This document shows positions 15,661 to 23,442 of a DNA stretch of 25,039 nt, piece after piece (within the stretch, counting starts at the first letter, position 1; every line of letters starts with the position of its first letter). Source of the stretch: JACRLI01 sp035542815 (GTDB taxonomy: Bacteria; Eisenbacteria; RBG-16-71-46; JACRLI01); assembly GCA_035542815.1 (NCBI GenBank), contig DATKKS010000199.1, forward strand, positions 1 to 25,039, in the 5' to 3' direction. The notes under the pieces were generated by a model. That model made no database searches, had not been told where the DNA came from, and worked only from the letters and a program-made list of their open reading frames with translations. The position numbers were made by a program, and so were the translations under genes.

Positions 15661-16221
15661 ATGGACGAAAAGAAGTTCACCCACGACGTCGAAGACACCA
15701 TGAAGAAGGCGCTGGAGGGCACCCGGCACGAGCTCTCCGGCCTGCGCACCAGCAAGGCCAGCCCGGCGCTCCTGGACACGGTGCGGGTGGACTACTACGG
15801 CACCTCCATGCCGGTCCACCAGCTGGCCCAGGTGGGCGCCCCGGAGCCGCGGCTGCTGCTGGTGACCCCGTACGACAAGAGCGCGCTCAAGGCCATCGCC
15901 TCGGCCATCCGGGCCTCGGAGCTGGGCCTCAACCCCCAGGACGACGGCAACATCATCCGCGTGCCCATCCCGGTGCTGAGCGAGGAGCGGCGCCGGGAGA
16001 TGGTCAAGCTGGTGGCCAGGCTGGTGGAGGAGGGCCGCGTGCGCATCCGCCAGGTCCGGCGCGACGCCAACGAGCGCCTGAAGAAGCTGGAGAAGGACGG
16101 GCACGTCTCCGAGGACGAGATCAAGCGGATCCAGGACCAGGTCCAGAAGCTCACCGACGGCTACATCAAGAACCTCGACGACCTGCTGGCCAAGAAGCAG
16201 GCCGAGGTGATGGAGGTCTGA
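15661..16221 (+). CDS. frr: Ribosome recycling factor
   Basis: This 186-aa, tRNA-shaped protein splits post-termination ribosomes together with EF-G. The RTSKASPALLDTVRVDYYGT segment (about 30-49) is a slight variant of the usual RTGRASP signature. LNPQDDGNIIRVPIP, EERRREMVK and the RQVRRDANERLKKL helix with the ribosome-contacting Arg are standard. GGGGAGG upstream sets the ATG. It ends the translation-factor block and is followed by a strong hairpin before uppS. Confidence 0.97.
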   Translation: MDEKKFTHDVEDTMKKALEGTRHELSGLRTSKASPALLDTVRVDYYGTSMPVHQLAQVGAPEPRLLLVTPYDKSALKAIASAIRASELGLNPQDDGNIIRVPIPVLSEERRREMVKLVARLVEEGRVRIRQVRRDANERLKKLEKDGHVSEDEIKRIQDQVQKLTDGYIKNLDDLLAKKQAEVMEV

Positions 16222-16232
16222 CCGGCCGGATT

Positions 16233-16269
16233 CCGCGGCGCTCCCCGCCCCCGCCCGGGGCCGCCGCGG
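16233..16269 (+). terminator. GC hairpin between frr and uppS
   Basis: CCGCGGCG (16233-16240) pairs exactly with CGCCGCGG (16262-16269), and inside it CCCC (16243-16246) with GGGG (16257-16260) around a C-rich loop. It begins 12 bases after the frr stop. No T-run follows, so partial termination or 3'-end stabilisation is inferred. uppS has no clear ribosome-binding site after it. Confidence 0.4.
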
Positions 16270-16291
16270 GACATCAACCGGCGCTCGCGCC

Positions 16292-17059
16292 ATGACGGAC
16301 ACCTCCCGGCTGCTGGCTCGCCTGAAGGCCCGGAGCGCGGACCTCCCGCGGCACATCGCGATCATCATGGACGGCTCGGGCCGCTGGGCCCGGCGCCGCG
16401 GCCTGCCGCGGCTGGCCGGGCACCGCGCCGGGCGCGCCTCGGTGCGGGCCGCGGTCGAGGGCTGCATCGCCCTGGGGGTGGAGACGCTCACCCTCTACAC
16501 CTTCTCCGTGGAGAACTGGAACCGCCCGCGCGCCGAGGTCGGCGGCCTGATGCGCTTCCTGCAGCGCACCCTGCGCGAGGAGCGCGCCGAGCTGCGCGAG
16601 AACGGGGTGCGGCTGCGCATCATCGGGCAGCTGGACGCCCTGCCGGAGGAGGCCCGCGCCGCCGCCGAGGAGACCGTCCGGTTCCTGGAAGGCGGGCAGC
16701 GGCTGGAGCTGGTGCTGGCCATCTCCTACGGCGGGCGCCAGGAGCTGGTGCACGCCGCCCGGGCGCTGGCGGAGCAGGTGCGCGCTGGCCGCCTGCAGCC
16801 GGGGGACATCGACGAGCAGCGGCTGGCCGCCGAGCTGTGGACCGGCGGGCTGCCCGACCCCGACCTCCTGATCCGCACCAGCGGCGAGATGCGCGTGAGC
16901 AACTTCCTGCTGTGGCAGATCGCCTACGCCGAGATCTGGGTCACCCCCGTGCTGTGGCCCGACTTCCGGGCCCGGCACCTGTACGAGGCGGTCGCCAGCT
17001 ACCTCGAGCGCGAGCGCCGCTTCGGCCGCGTGGCCGCCCGGCCGCCGTTCCGGCACTGA
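16292..17059 (+). CDS. uppS: Undecaprenyl-diphosphate synthase (cis-prenyltransferase)
   Basis: This 255-aa enzyme extends farnesyl diphosphate with isopentenyl diphosphate to undecaprenyl diphosphate, the lipid carrier for peptidoglycan and surface glycans. The magnesium-binding Asp27 is in IIMDGSGRWA; the usual motif is MDGNGRWA, so Ser29 replaces a nearly invariant Asn. GHRAG (43-47), YTFSVENWNRP (69-79), ISYGGRQE, and the pyrophosphate-binding Arg195, Arg201, Ser203 and Glu214 in the RTSGEMRVSNFLLWQ region are all present. Length is normal. The ATG at 16292 lacks a good ribosome-binding site. cdsA starts 7 bases after its stop, so uppS-cdsA-dxr form one unit as in many bacteria. Confidence 0.95.
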   Translation: MTDTSRLLARLKARSADLPRHIAIIMDGSGRWARRRGLPRLAGHRAGRASVRAAVEGCIALGVETLTLYTFSVENWNRPRAEVGGLMRFLQRTLREERAELRENGVRLRIIGQLDALPEEARAAAEETVRFLEGGQRLELVLAISYGGRQELVHAARALAEQVRAGRLQPGDIDEQRLAAELWTGGLPDPDLLIRTSGEMRVSNFLLWQIAYAEIWVTPVLWPDFRARHLYEAVASYLERERRFGRVAARPPFRH

Positions 17060-17066
17060 GGCCGGG

Positions 17067-17930
17067 GTGCGCTCCGATCCCGCGCTGGCCCGCCGGGTGC
17101 TCGCCGCGGTGGTGTTCCTGCCCGTCCTGGCGGTGCTGATCCACGCGGGCGGCCTGTGGTACGCCGGCTACTGGGCGCTGGTGCTGACCCTGGCCCTGGC
17201 GGAGTTCTGCCGCATGGGCCCGGCCCCCGCGCCGGTGTGGATGTGCGCCGCGGGCGTGGCGGCGATGGGGCTGTGGTGCGCGGCGTGCGCCGGCCTCATC
17301 GGGCTGCCGGCGGAGGGCGCCCGCCTGGCCCGGGGCGCGGGGTGGCTGCCGCTCCTGGCGGTCGCCGCGCTGGCCGGGTTCCTGGCGGCCGCGCTGGGGC
17401 GCGGGCGGCCGCGGCTCCCGGCGCACCTGGGGCGGGTGGCCGCGGGCCTGGTGTACGTCGGCGGGCTGGGGGCGTTCATGTTCTGGCTGCGCGCCGCCCG
17501 CCCGGAGGGCGCGGCTGCGGGCCTCGGCCCGGCCGCCTGCACCGCGCTCGCGTACGTCCTCACCTGGTCCGGGGACACCGGCGCCTACGCCGCGGGCCTG
17601 GCCCTGGGACGGCACCCGCTGGCCCCGCGCATCAGCCCCCACAAGACCTGGGAGGGCGCGCTGGGCGGGCTGGCCGCCAGCGCGCTGGCCGGCGCGGCGC
17701 TGGGGGCCGCCGCGTGGCCGGCCCTCGGCGCCGGCCGGGGGGCTTGGGTGGGAGTGCTCGCGGGCGCCGCCGGCCAGCTCGGCGATCTGCTCGAGTCGCG
17801 GGTCAAGCGCGCCTTCGGGGCCAAGGACAGCGCGAGCTGGATCCCCGGGCACGGCGGCGCGCTGGACCGGTTCGACAGCCTGCTCACGGCCACCCCGGTG
17901 GTGGCCCTGCTGCTGGCCTGGAGGGGATGA
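17067..17930 (+). CDS. cdsA: Phosphatidate cytidylyltransferase (CDP-diglyceride synthase)
   Basis: This 287-aa integral membrane enzyme makes CDP-diacylglycerol from CTP and phosphatidic acid for phospholipid synthesis. About seven or eight hydrophobic helices are visible, starting at 10-28 and 33-48. The CDS family signature is complete at residues 244-270 (SRVKRAFGAKD, then PGHGGALDRFD), as are SGDTGAYAAG (168-177) and SPHKTWEG (190-197; usually SPKKTWEG). The GTG start at 17067 follows the uppS stop by 7 bases. Its stop overlaps the dxr start (ATGA). Ala/Gly/Leu-rich helices reflect the GC content. Confidence 0.95.
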   Translation: MRSDPALARRVLAAVVFLPVLAVLIHAGGLWYAGYWALVLTLALAEFCRMGPAPAPVWMCAAGVAAMGLWCAACAGLIGLPAEGARLARGAGWLPLLAVAALAGFLAAALGRGRPRLPAHLGRVAAGLVYVGGLGAFMFWLRAARPEGAAAGLGPAACTALAYVLTWSGDTGAYAAGLALGRHPLAPRISPHKTWEGALGGLAASALAGAALGAAAWPALGAGRGAWVGVLAGAAGQLGDLLESRVKRAFGAKDSASWIPGHGGALDRFDSLLTATPVVALLLAWRG

Positions 17931-19102
17931 TGCGACCGCGGCCGGAGTTCTCGCCGGCGCCCCGGGGAGTGTCCCTGCTGGGGGCCACCGGCTCCATCGG
18001 CGAGCAGGCCCTGCAGGTGGTCCGCCTGCACCGGGGGCAGCTGCGGGTGGCGGCGCTGTCCGGGGGCCGGCGGGTGGAGCGCCTGGCAGAGCAGGCGCGG
18101 GAGTTCTCCCCGCAGCTGGTGTGCGTGGCCGGGGCGGCCGCGGTTCCCGAAATGCGCGCCGCGGTCGGCCCGCGGGTCCGGGTGGTGTCGGGCGAGGCGG
18201 GCCTCCTCGAGTGCGCCACCTGCGACTCGGCCGAGGTGGTGCTCAACGGGCTGGTGGGGGCGCGCGGGCTGGCCCCTTCGCTGGCCGCGCTGGAGGCGGG
18301 CAAGACCCTGGCCCTGGCCAACAAGGAGACCTTGGTGGCCGGCGGGCCGCTGGCCGAGGGCGCGGCGCGCCGCGGCGGCGGGCAGATCCTGGCAGTGGAC
18401 AGCGAACACTGGGCGCTGGGCGAGCTGCTGGAGGGCCGCGACATCGCCGAGGTGCGCCAGGTCTGGATCACCGCCTCCGGCGGGCCGCTGCGGGGGGTGG
18501 ACCCCGCCCGATTCGAGGCGCTCACCCCGGAGGAGGTGCTGGCCCACCCGGTGTGGGCCATGGGCCGGCGCATCACCGTGGACAGCGCCACGCTGCTCAA
18601 CAAGGGCTTCGAGGTGCTGGAGGCGCGCTGGCTGTTCGGCCTGCCGCTGGAGCGGGTGGGGGCGGTGGTGCACCCGGAGGCGCTGGCGCACGCCTTGGTG
18701 GAGTGGGGGGACGGCTCGTGGACCGCCCAGCTCAGCACCCCCAGCATGGCCCTGCCCATCCAGCGCGCGCTGCTGGGCCGGCGCGCCCACCCCACGCCGG
18801 CGCCGCCGCTGGGGCTCCTGGAGGCCGGTGCGCTGCGCTTCGAGCCCATCGACACCCGGGCCTTCCCGTGTTACGAGCTGGCCCGGGCCGCGGGCGAGGC
18901 CGGCGGGACCCTGCCGGCGGCGCTCAACGCGGCCGACGAGGTGGTGGTGGAGGCGTTCCTGGAGGGCCGCATCCCGTTCCCCGGGATCGCCGCGCGGCTG
19001 CGCCGGGTCCTGGAGCGCCACCACCGGCGCGAGCTGGAGTGCGCCGACGACGTGTGGGAGGCCGACCGCGAGGCGCGTGAGCTGGCGCGCGGGCTGCTGT
19101 GA
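17927..19102 (+). CDS. dxr: 1-deoxy-D-xylulose-5-phosphate reductoisomerase (divergent)
   Basis: This 391-aa enzyme converts DXP to MEP with NADPH, the committed step of the MEP isoprenoid pathway. The Rossmann motif GATGSIG (19-25), ANKE (131-134), metal ligands Asp158 and Glu160 with Glu229, ASGG with Ser184, His207-Pro-Val-Trp210 and substrate-binding Ser220, Asn225 and Lys226 (VDSATLLNKGFE) are all kept. Several otherwise strongly conserved positions differ: SEHWALGEL for SEHxAI, HPEALAHA for HPQSxxHS, PSMALPI for PxMRxPI and AADE for AANE. It looks functional but divergent. Two in-frame ATGs (17927 and 17930) are possible; the first gives the ATGA overlap with cdsA. The next gene is a glycosyltransferase rather than the often-seen rseP. 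Confidence 0.92.
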   Translation: MMRPRPEFSPAPRGVSLLGATGSIGEQALQVVRLHRGQLRVAALSGGRRVERLAEQAREFSPQLVCVAGAAAVPEMRAAVGPRVRVVSGEAGLLECATCDSAEVVLNGLVGARGLAPSLAALEAGKTLALANKETLVAGGPLAEGAARRGGGQILAVDSEHWALGELLEGRDIAEVRQVWITASGGPLRGVDPARFEALTPEEVLAHPVWAMGRRITVDSATLLNKGFEVLEARWLFGLPLERVGAVVHPEALAHALVEWGDGSWTAQLSTPSMALPIQRALLGRRAHPTPAPPLGLLEAGALRFEPIDTRAFPCYELARAAGEAGGTLPAALNAADEVVVEAFLEGRIPFPGIAARLRRVLERHHRRELECADDVWEADREARELARGLL

Positions 19103-20241
19103 ACCTGCTGTTCCTCTCCGCCGCCCGGCCGTTCAACGCCGAGACCGACCAGGCCGCCTTCCTGGCCGGCGCGCTGGCGGCCCGCGGCCATGCCTGCCGC
19201 TGGATGGCCCCGCCGGGCGCGGAGAGCCTGGCCCGGGTGCGCGCGGCGGGCCTGGCCGCGGCCGAGTTCCCCGACACCCACTTCGGCAATAACCCGGTGC
19301 GGATCGCGGCCCAGCTGCGGGCGCTGCGCCGCGAGGTCCGCGCCTGCGCGCCGCGGGTCCTGTTCACGGTGGAATCGCCCACCCACCTGCTGGCGGCGCT
19401 GGCCGCCGGCTGGCTGTCGGGGGCTCCGGCAACCCGCCGCGCCGCCCGGCCCGCGGTGGTGCGCTGGCGCGGCAGCAACACCCCGCTCCGCCGCCGGCCG
19501 CTGAGCCGTCGCCTCTACGACCGGGCCACCCGGCTGGTGCTGGTGCCGTGCCGGGCGCTGGTGGAGGCGGCCCGCGCGGCGGGCTTCGCCACCGCCCACT
19601 GGACGGTGGTGGATGGCTGCGTGGACCTGGAGCGCTTCGCCCCCGGTCCGGCGGACCCCGCGGCGTGGGCCGAGGCGGAGCTCGACCCGGGGCGGGAGGT
19701 GGTGGTGCTGGTGGCGCGGCTGGCCCCGGTGAAGGGCATCCCGGTGTTCCTGGAGGCGCTCGCCCGGGTGCGCCGGGAGCGCCCGGGCGTCGCGGGCCTC
19801 ATCCTGGGCGAGGCCTGGGAGGGCCAGGCGGAGCGCCTGGAGGCCGACGTCGAACGGCTCGGCCTGGGCGGCGCGGTGCGCTGGCTGGGGCGCCGCGCCG
19901 ACGTGGAGCGCTGGCTGCGCCTGGGGGCGGTGGGCGCGGTGAGTTCGGTGGGGAGCGAGCTGTTCAGCCGCTCGGCGCTGGAGTACATGGCCGCGGCGCT
20001 GCCGGTGGCGGCCACCCGGGTGGGGGTGCTGCCGGAGTGGCTGGAGGGCCGGCCGTGGGCACGCCTGGCGGCGCCCCGGGACGCCGCCGGGCTGGCCGCC
20101 GGGCTGCTGGAGCTGCTGGGCGCGCCCGAGCGCGCGGCGCTGGGGGCGGCCGCCCGGCGCGAGGCCGAGAGCCGCTTCGCCCCGGGCCGGATGGTGGACC
20201 GGGTGGAGGCGCTGCTGCGGCAGGCGGCGGAGGCGGCGTGA
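19099..20241 (+). CDS. Glycosyltransferase family 4 (GT-B fold), first of cluster
   Basis: This 380-aa retaining GT-B enzyme is likely cytoplasmic or at the inner-membrane face, adding a sugar to a lipid-linked or LPS-core acceptor. The N-terminal Rossmann half begins NLLFLSAARPF and contains ALAARGH. The C-terminal nucleotide-sugar half has VARLAPVKG with Arg207 and Lys212, and the E-x7-E motif of Glu287 and Glu295 (ELFSRSALE). It starts at GTG in a GTGA overlap with the dxr stop, so the surface-glycan cluster is coupled to the isoprenoid genes. Donor and acceptor cannot be deduced. Confidence 0.88.
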   Translation: MNLLFLSAARPFNAETDQAAFLAGALAARGHACRWMAPPGAESLARVRAAGLAAAEFPDTHFGNNPVRIAAQLRALRREVRACAPRVLFTVESPTHLLAALAAGWLSGAPATRRAARPAVVRWRGSNTPLRRRPLSRRLYDRATRLVLVPCRALVEAARAAGFATAHWTVVDGCVDLERFAPGPADPAAWAEAELDPGREVVVLVARLAPVKGIPVFLEALARVRRERPGVAGLILGEAWEGQAERLEADVERLGLGGAVRWLGRRADVERWLRLGAVGAVSSVGSELFSRSALEYMAAALPVAATRVGVLPEWLEGRPWARLAAPRDAAGLAAGLLELLGAPERAALGAAARREAESRFAPGRMVDRVEALLRQAAEAA

Positions 20242-21329
20242 AGCGGGTGGAGCGGGCCTGGCGCCGGGCTCTCACCCGGGCGCTGGGGGCGGTGCTGCGC
20301 CCGGAGCCGGAGCCGCCCTGGGACCGGGCGGAGCTGCGGCGCATCGCGGTGCTGCGCCTGGACCGGCGGCTGGGCAACCAGGTGATCCTGTTCCCGATGC
20401 TCGAGGCGCTGGCCCGGGCCTGCCCCGCGGCGGAGATCGAGGTGCTGGCGCCGGCGCCCTACCACCAGGCGTATGAAGGGTTGCCGGGGGTCGCCCGGGT
20501 GGTGCGCTTCGAGCGCTCCGCGCCGCTGTCCGCGGACGGCTGGCGGCGGCTGCGCCAGCTGCGCGCGCGCCGCTACGACCTGGTGATCGAGGCCGGCCAC
20601 CACCACAGCTTCTCGCTGTCCGGGGCGCTGCTGACGCGGCTGCTGGGCGGGCGGCTGCGGATGGGTTTCCGGCGCGGGGAAAGCGCCCGTTTCTTGAACG
20701 TCCTGGTGGACGCGCCGCCGGCGTCCGAGGTGGGCCGGGCGCGGGTGTTCTTCGAGCTGGCCCGGCGGGTGGACCCGGCCGCGCGCTTCGCCCCGCCGCG
20801 CTGGGCGGTGAGCCCGGCGGAGCGGGCGGGGGCGGCGGCGCTGCGCGCCGGGCTGGGCCTGGCCGGCCCCGCCCTGGGGGTGCATCCTGGGGGGCGCGGC
20901 GGCCGGCGCTGGCCGCGGGAACGCTTCGAGGCGGTCGCCCGCGCGCTGGCCGCGCGGGGACTCCAGCCGGTGGTGTTCCTGGGCGGCGCCGAGCGCGAGC
21001 AGGCGCCGGCGTGGCGGGCTGCGGCGGGGCCGGCGTGGCGGGTGGTCGAGGCCCCGCCGCTGCGCGAGTTCGCGGCGCTGGTGGAGACCCTCTCGCTGTG
21101 GGTCTCGGGCGACACCGGGCCGCTGCACGTGGCGGCGGCGCTGGGGGTGCCCAGCGTGGGGGTGCTGCTGCAGCCCGAGAGCCTGGAGGCGCTGGAGGAG
21201 GGTCCCCGCTACCGGGCGGTGTACCGGGTGGGCGAGGGGCCGGCGGTGGAGGACGTGGTGGCCGCGTCCGGCGAGGTGCTGGCCGCGGCGGAGAGCGGCG
21301 GAACCGGAAGGAGCGCCGGTTGGACCTGA
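20238..21329 (+). CDS. Glycosyltransferase family 9 (heptosyltransferase-like), Asn-for-Asp variant
   Basis: This 363-aa protein of the ADP-heptose:LPS heptosyltransferase family has both GT-B halves. The C-terminal donor site has SGDTGPLHVAAALGVP, the counterpart of the family PDTGxxHLAAAL motif, and HPGGRGGRRWP precedes it. The N-terminal motif reads LDRRLGNQVILFP (41-53) instead of the usual LGD, so the Asp proposed as catalytic base in WaaC-type enzymes is Asn here; the two other GT9 proteins nearby keep GD. The GTG start overlaps the previous stop (GTGA). Activity or an altered acceptor is uncertain, but the fold is intact and full length. Confidence 0.86.
   Translation: MKRVERAWRRALTRALGAVLRPEPEPPWDRAELRRIAVLRLDRRLGNQVILFPMLEALARACPAAEIEVLAPAPYHQAYEGLPGVARVVRFERSAPLSADGWRRLRQLRARRYDLVIEAGHHHSFSLSGALLTRLLGGRLRMGFRRGESARFLNVLVDAPPASEVGRARVFFELARRVDPAARFAPPRWAVSPAERAGAAALRAGLGLAGPALGVHPGGRGGRRWPRERFEAVARALAARGLQPVVFLGGAEREQAPAWRAAAGPAWRVVEAPPLREFAALVETLSLWVSGDTGPLHVAAALGVPSVGVLLQPESLEALEEGPRYRAVYRVGEGPAVEDVVAASGEVLAAAESGGTGRSAGWT
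21308..21313 (+). promoter_or_regulatory. Ribosome-binding site that decides a TTG start
   Basis: AAGGAG lies 6 bases before TTG at 21320, inside the 3' end of the preceding gene. It supports TTG as the start of the second GT9 gene. The next in-frame ATG, at 21347, has no comparable site. Confidence 0.55.
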
Positions 21330-22360
21330 TCTACCTCAAGGCGGCGATGCGTGCCTGGGCCGCCAGCGGGCGGCGCCCGCAGCCCGGGGTGCGGCTGCCG
21401 GAGCGGGCGCGGGTGCTGCTGCTGCGGCACGACCGCATCGGCGACGCCCTGCTGTCCACGCCGATCGTGGACCAGCTGGCGCGGCACCGGCCGGGCTGGA
21501 CCCTGGACCTGCTGCTGGCCGACCGGAACCTGCACGTCTACGAGCGGCACCCGGCGGTGGCCCGCCGGTGGTGCTACCGGAAGCGCCCGCTGGCCGCCCT
21601 GGGGCTGGTGCGGGCGCTGCGGCGGGAGCGCTATGACGTGGTGGTGGACCTGATGAACCACCGCTCGCACACCTCGATGGTGTTCCTGAAGCTCATCCGC
21701 CCCGGCATCACCGTGGGCTTCGAGGAGCCCGGCTGCTACCCCTTCGACGTGCCGGTGCGGGCGCGCCCCAAAGCCACCGGGCACATCGTGGAGCGCTCCG
21801 GCGACCTGCTGCGCGCCCTGGGCTGCCCGGTGCGCGACGAGGAGCTGCGGCTGTCCTACGAGCCCAGTCCCGCCTCGCGCCGGCGCGCGTGCGGGTTCCT
21901 GGAGCCGCTGCGCGACGGCGGCGCGCGCCTGTGCGGGGTGAACACCAGCGCCGGCGGGCCGCGGCGCTTCTGGGGGGAGGGCAACTACCGCGAGCTGCTC
22001 ACCCGGCTGGGCCGGGAGCACCCCGGCCACCGCTTCGTGGTGTTCTCCGACCCCTCCGAGGTCGAGCGCGCGCGGCGCATCGCCGCCGACCTCCCGCACG
22101 TGGTGCTGGCGCCGCCCGGGACCTTCGACGAGCTGGCGGGCATGGTGGAGCGGCTGGACTCGATGATCACCCCGGACACCTCGGTGGCCCACCTGTGCGC
22201 CGCCCTGAACGTGCCGTGCGTGGCCATGTACCTGGAGCCGAAGGTCTCCCGGCTGTGGTTCCCGTGGGGCGTGGAGTATCGGGCGCTGTACGGGCCCGGG
22301 GACGTGGACACCATTCCCCTGGAAGAGGTCCTGCAAGCGTGGCGCTCGCTGGGACGCTGA
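21320..22360 (+). CDS. Glycosyltransferase family 9 (heptosyltransferase-like)
   Basis: This 346-aa inverting GT-B enzyme of the LPS heptosyltransferase family probably adds heptose or a similar sugar to LPS core at the inner membrane. VLLLRHDRIGDALLSTPI (32-49) holds the Gly41-Asp42 pair expected at the acceptor/catalytic site. The C-terminal motif ITPDTSVAHLCAALNVP (around 280-297) is the canonical donor-binding segment. The TTG start is supported by AAGGAG at 21308-21313 and overlaps the upstream gene by 10 bases. Its 3' end overlaps the next gene. The acceptor is unknown. Confidence 0.88.
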   Translation: MDLIYLKAAMRAWAASGRRPQPGVRLPERARVLLLRHDRIGDALLSTPIVDQLARHRPGWTLDLLLADRNLHVYERHPAVARRWCYRKRPLAALGLVRALRRERYDVVVDLMNHRSHTSMVFLKLIRPGITVGFEEPGCYPFDVPVRARPKATGHIVERSGDLLRALGCPVRDEELRLSYEPSPASRRRACGFLEPLRDGGARLCGVNTSAGGPRRFWGEGNYRELLTRLGREHPGHRFVVFSDPSEVERARRIAADLPHVVLAPPGTFDELAGMVERLDSMITPDTSVAHLCAALNVPCVAMYLEPKVSRLWFPWGVEYRALYGPGDVDTIPLEEVLQAWRSLGR

Positions 22361-23442
22361 GCCTGCTGGTGCTGGACTCCGCCCGCCCCGCGGTGCTGGG
22401 CGGGATCGAGCGCGCGCTGGCCGACCTGGCCGCCCGGGCCCGCGCCCGCGGCTGCGACGCGCGCGCCGCGGGGCGGCGCGGCTCGCGCTTCGCGGCTCAC
22501 TGCCGCGCCCTGGCGGTGCCCACGGTGGAGCTGCCGCTGCGCAACGGGCTGGATGTCTCCAGCGTGCTCGGGCTGCGCCGCCTGTACTGCGCCCACGGCA
22601 CCGGCGCGGTGCTGGGGGCCACCACCCGGGACGCGCGGCTGGCCGGGATGGCCCGCCTGGGCGCGCGCCGCCCCCGGGTGGCGCTGCTCATGGGCCTGCC
22701 CATGATCCGCGACTCGTGGGCCCACCGCTTCACCTACCGGCGCTTCGTGGACGCCCTCATCACCCCCACCCAGTGGCTGCGCGAGCGGGTGGCGCGCTAT
22801 CCCTTCACTGCCCGGCTGGCGGTGGCGGTGCTGCCCGACGGGGTGGACGAGTCCCGCTTCCCGCCGCTGGCCGGCCTGGCCGAAGCCCGCCGCGCGGCCC
22901 GCGCGGCGTGCGGCGTGCGCCCGGGCCAGGCGTTGCTGCTGAGCGTGGGGCACCTGGTGGAGCGCAAGAACCTGCTGAGCGTCCCGCCGCTGCTGGCCGG
23001 GCTGCCGCCGGGCGCGGACTGGGAGTGGTGGGTGGCCGGGGACGGGCCGCAGGAGGCCGAGCTGCGGGCGGCGGTGGCCCGGCACGGCCTGGAGCGCCGG
23101 GTGCGGCTGCTGGGCGCCCGGACGGACGTCCCGGAGCTGCTGCTGGCGGCCGACGCGCTGGTGATGCCCTCGCGCATGGAGCAGCTGCCGCTGGCGGCGC
23201 TGGAGGCCCGGCGGGCCGGGGTGCCGCACGCGCTGGTGGCCGGCGTGGGGGCGGTGGCGGAGATGCGCGCCATGGGTCTCACGGTGCTGCCTCCGGGCGA
23301 GGCGGAGACCTGGCGCCAGGCGCTGGAGCGGGCGGTGGCCGCCCCCGGCGGCTGTGCGGCGCCGGAACGCTGGGACCGGGGCGTGGAGGAGACCGCCGCG
23401 CGCCGCCTGGAGTTCCTGGCGCGCCTGGCGGGGGAACCGTGA
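22339..23442 (+). CDS. Glycosyltransferase family 4, second of cluster
   Basis: This 367-aa (as drawn) GT-B enzyme contains VLGGIERALADL in the N-terminal acceptor half. The C-terminal half has SVGHLVERKN (Lys210), AGDGPQEAELR and the E-x7-E pair Glu281/Glu289 (EQLPLAALE). The start is uncertain. GTG at 22339, with GGAAGAGG about 10 bases before it, gives a 22-base overlap. CTG at 22357 would form a 4-base CTGA overlap just like its neighbours and begin the protein at Ser-Leu-Leu-Val-Leu-Asp. GTG at 22369 is also in frame. It could act in core or O-chain assembly; the sugar is unknown. Confidence 0.84.
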   Translation: MALAGTLSLLVLDSARPAVLGGIERALADLAARARARGCDARAAGRRGSRFAAHCRALAVPTVELPLRNGLDVSSVLGLRRLYCAHGTGAVLGATTRDARLAGMARLGARRPRVALLMGLPMIRDSWAHRFTYRRFVDALITPTQWLRERVARYPFTARLAVAVLPDGVDESRFPPLAGLAEARRAARAACGVRPGQALLLSVGHLVERKNLLSVPPLLAGLPPGADWEWWVAGDGPQEAELRAAVARHGLERRVRLLGARTDVPELLLAADALVMPSRMEQLPLAALEARRAGVPHALVAGVGAVAEMRAMGLTVLPPGEAETWRQALERAVAAPGGCAAPERWDRGVEETAARRLEFLARLAGEP

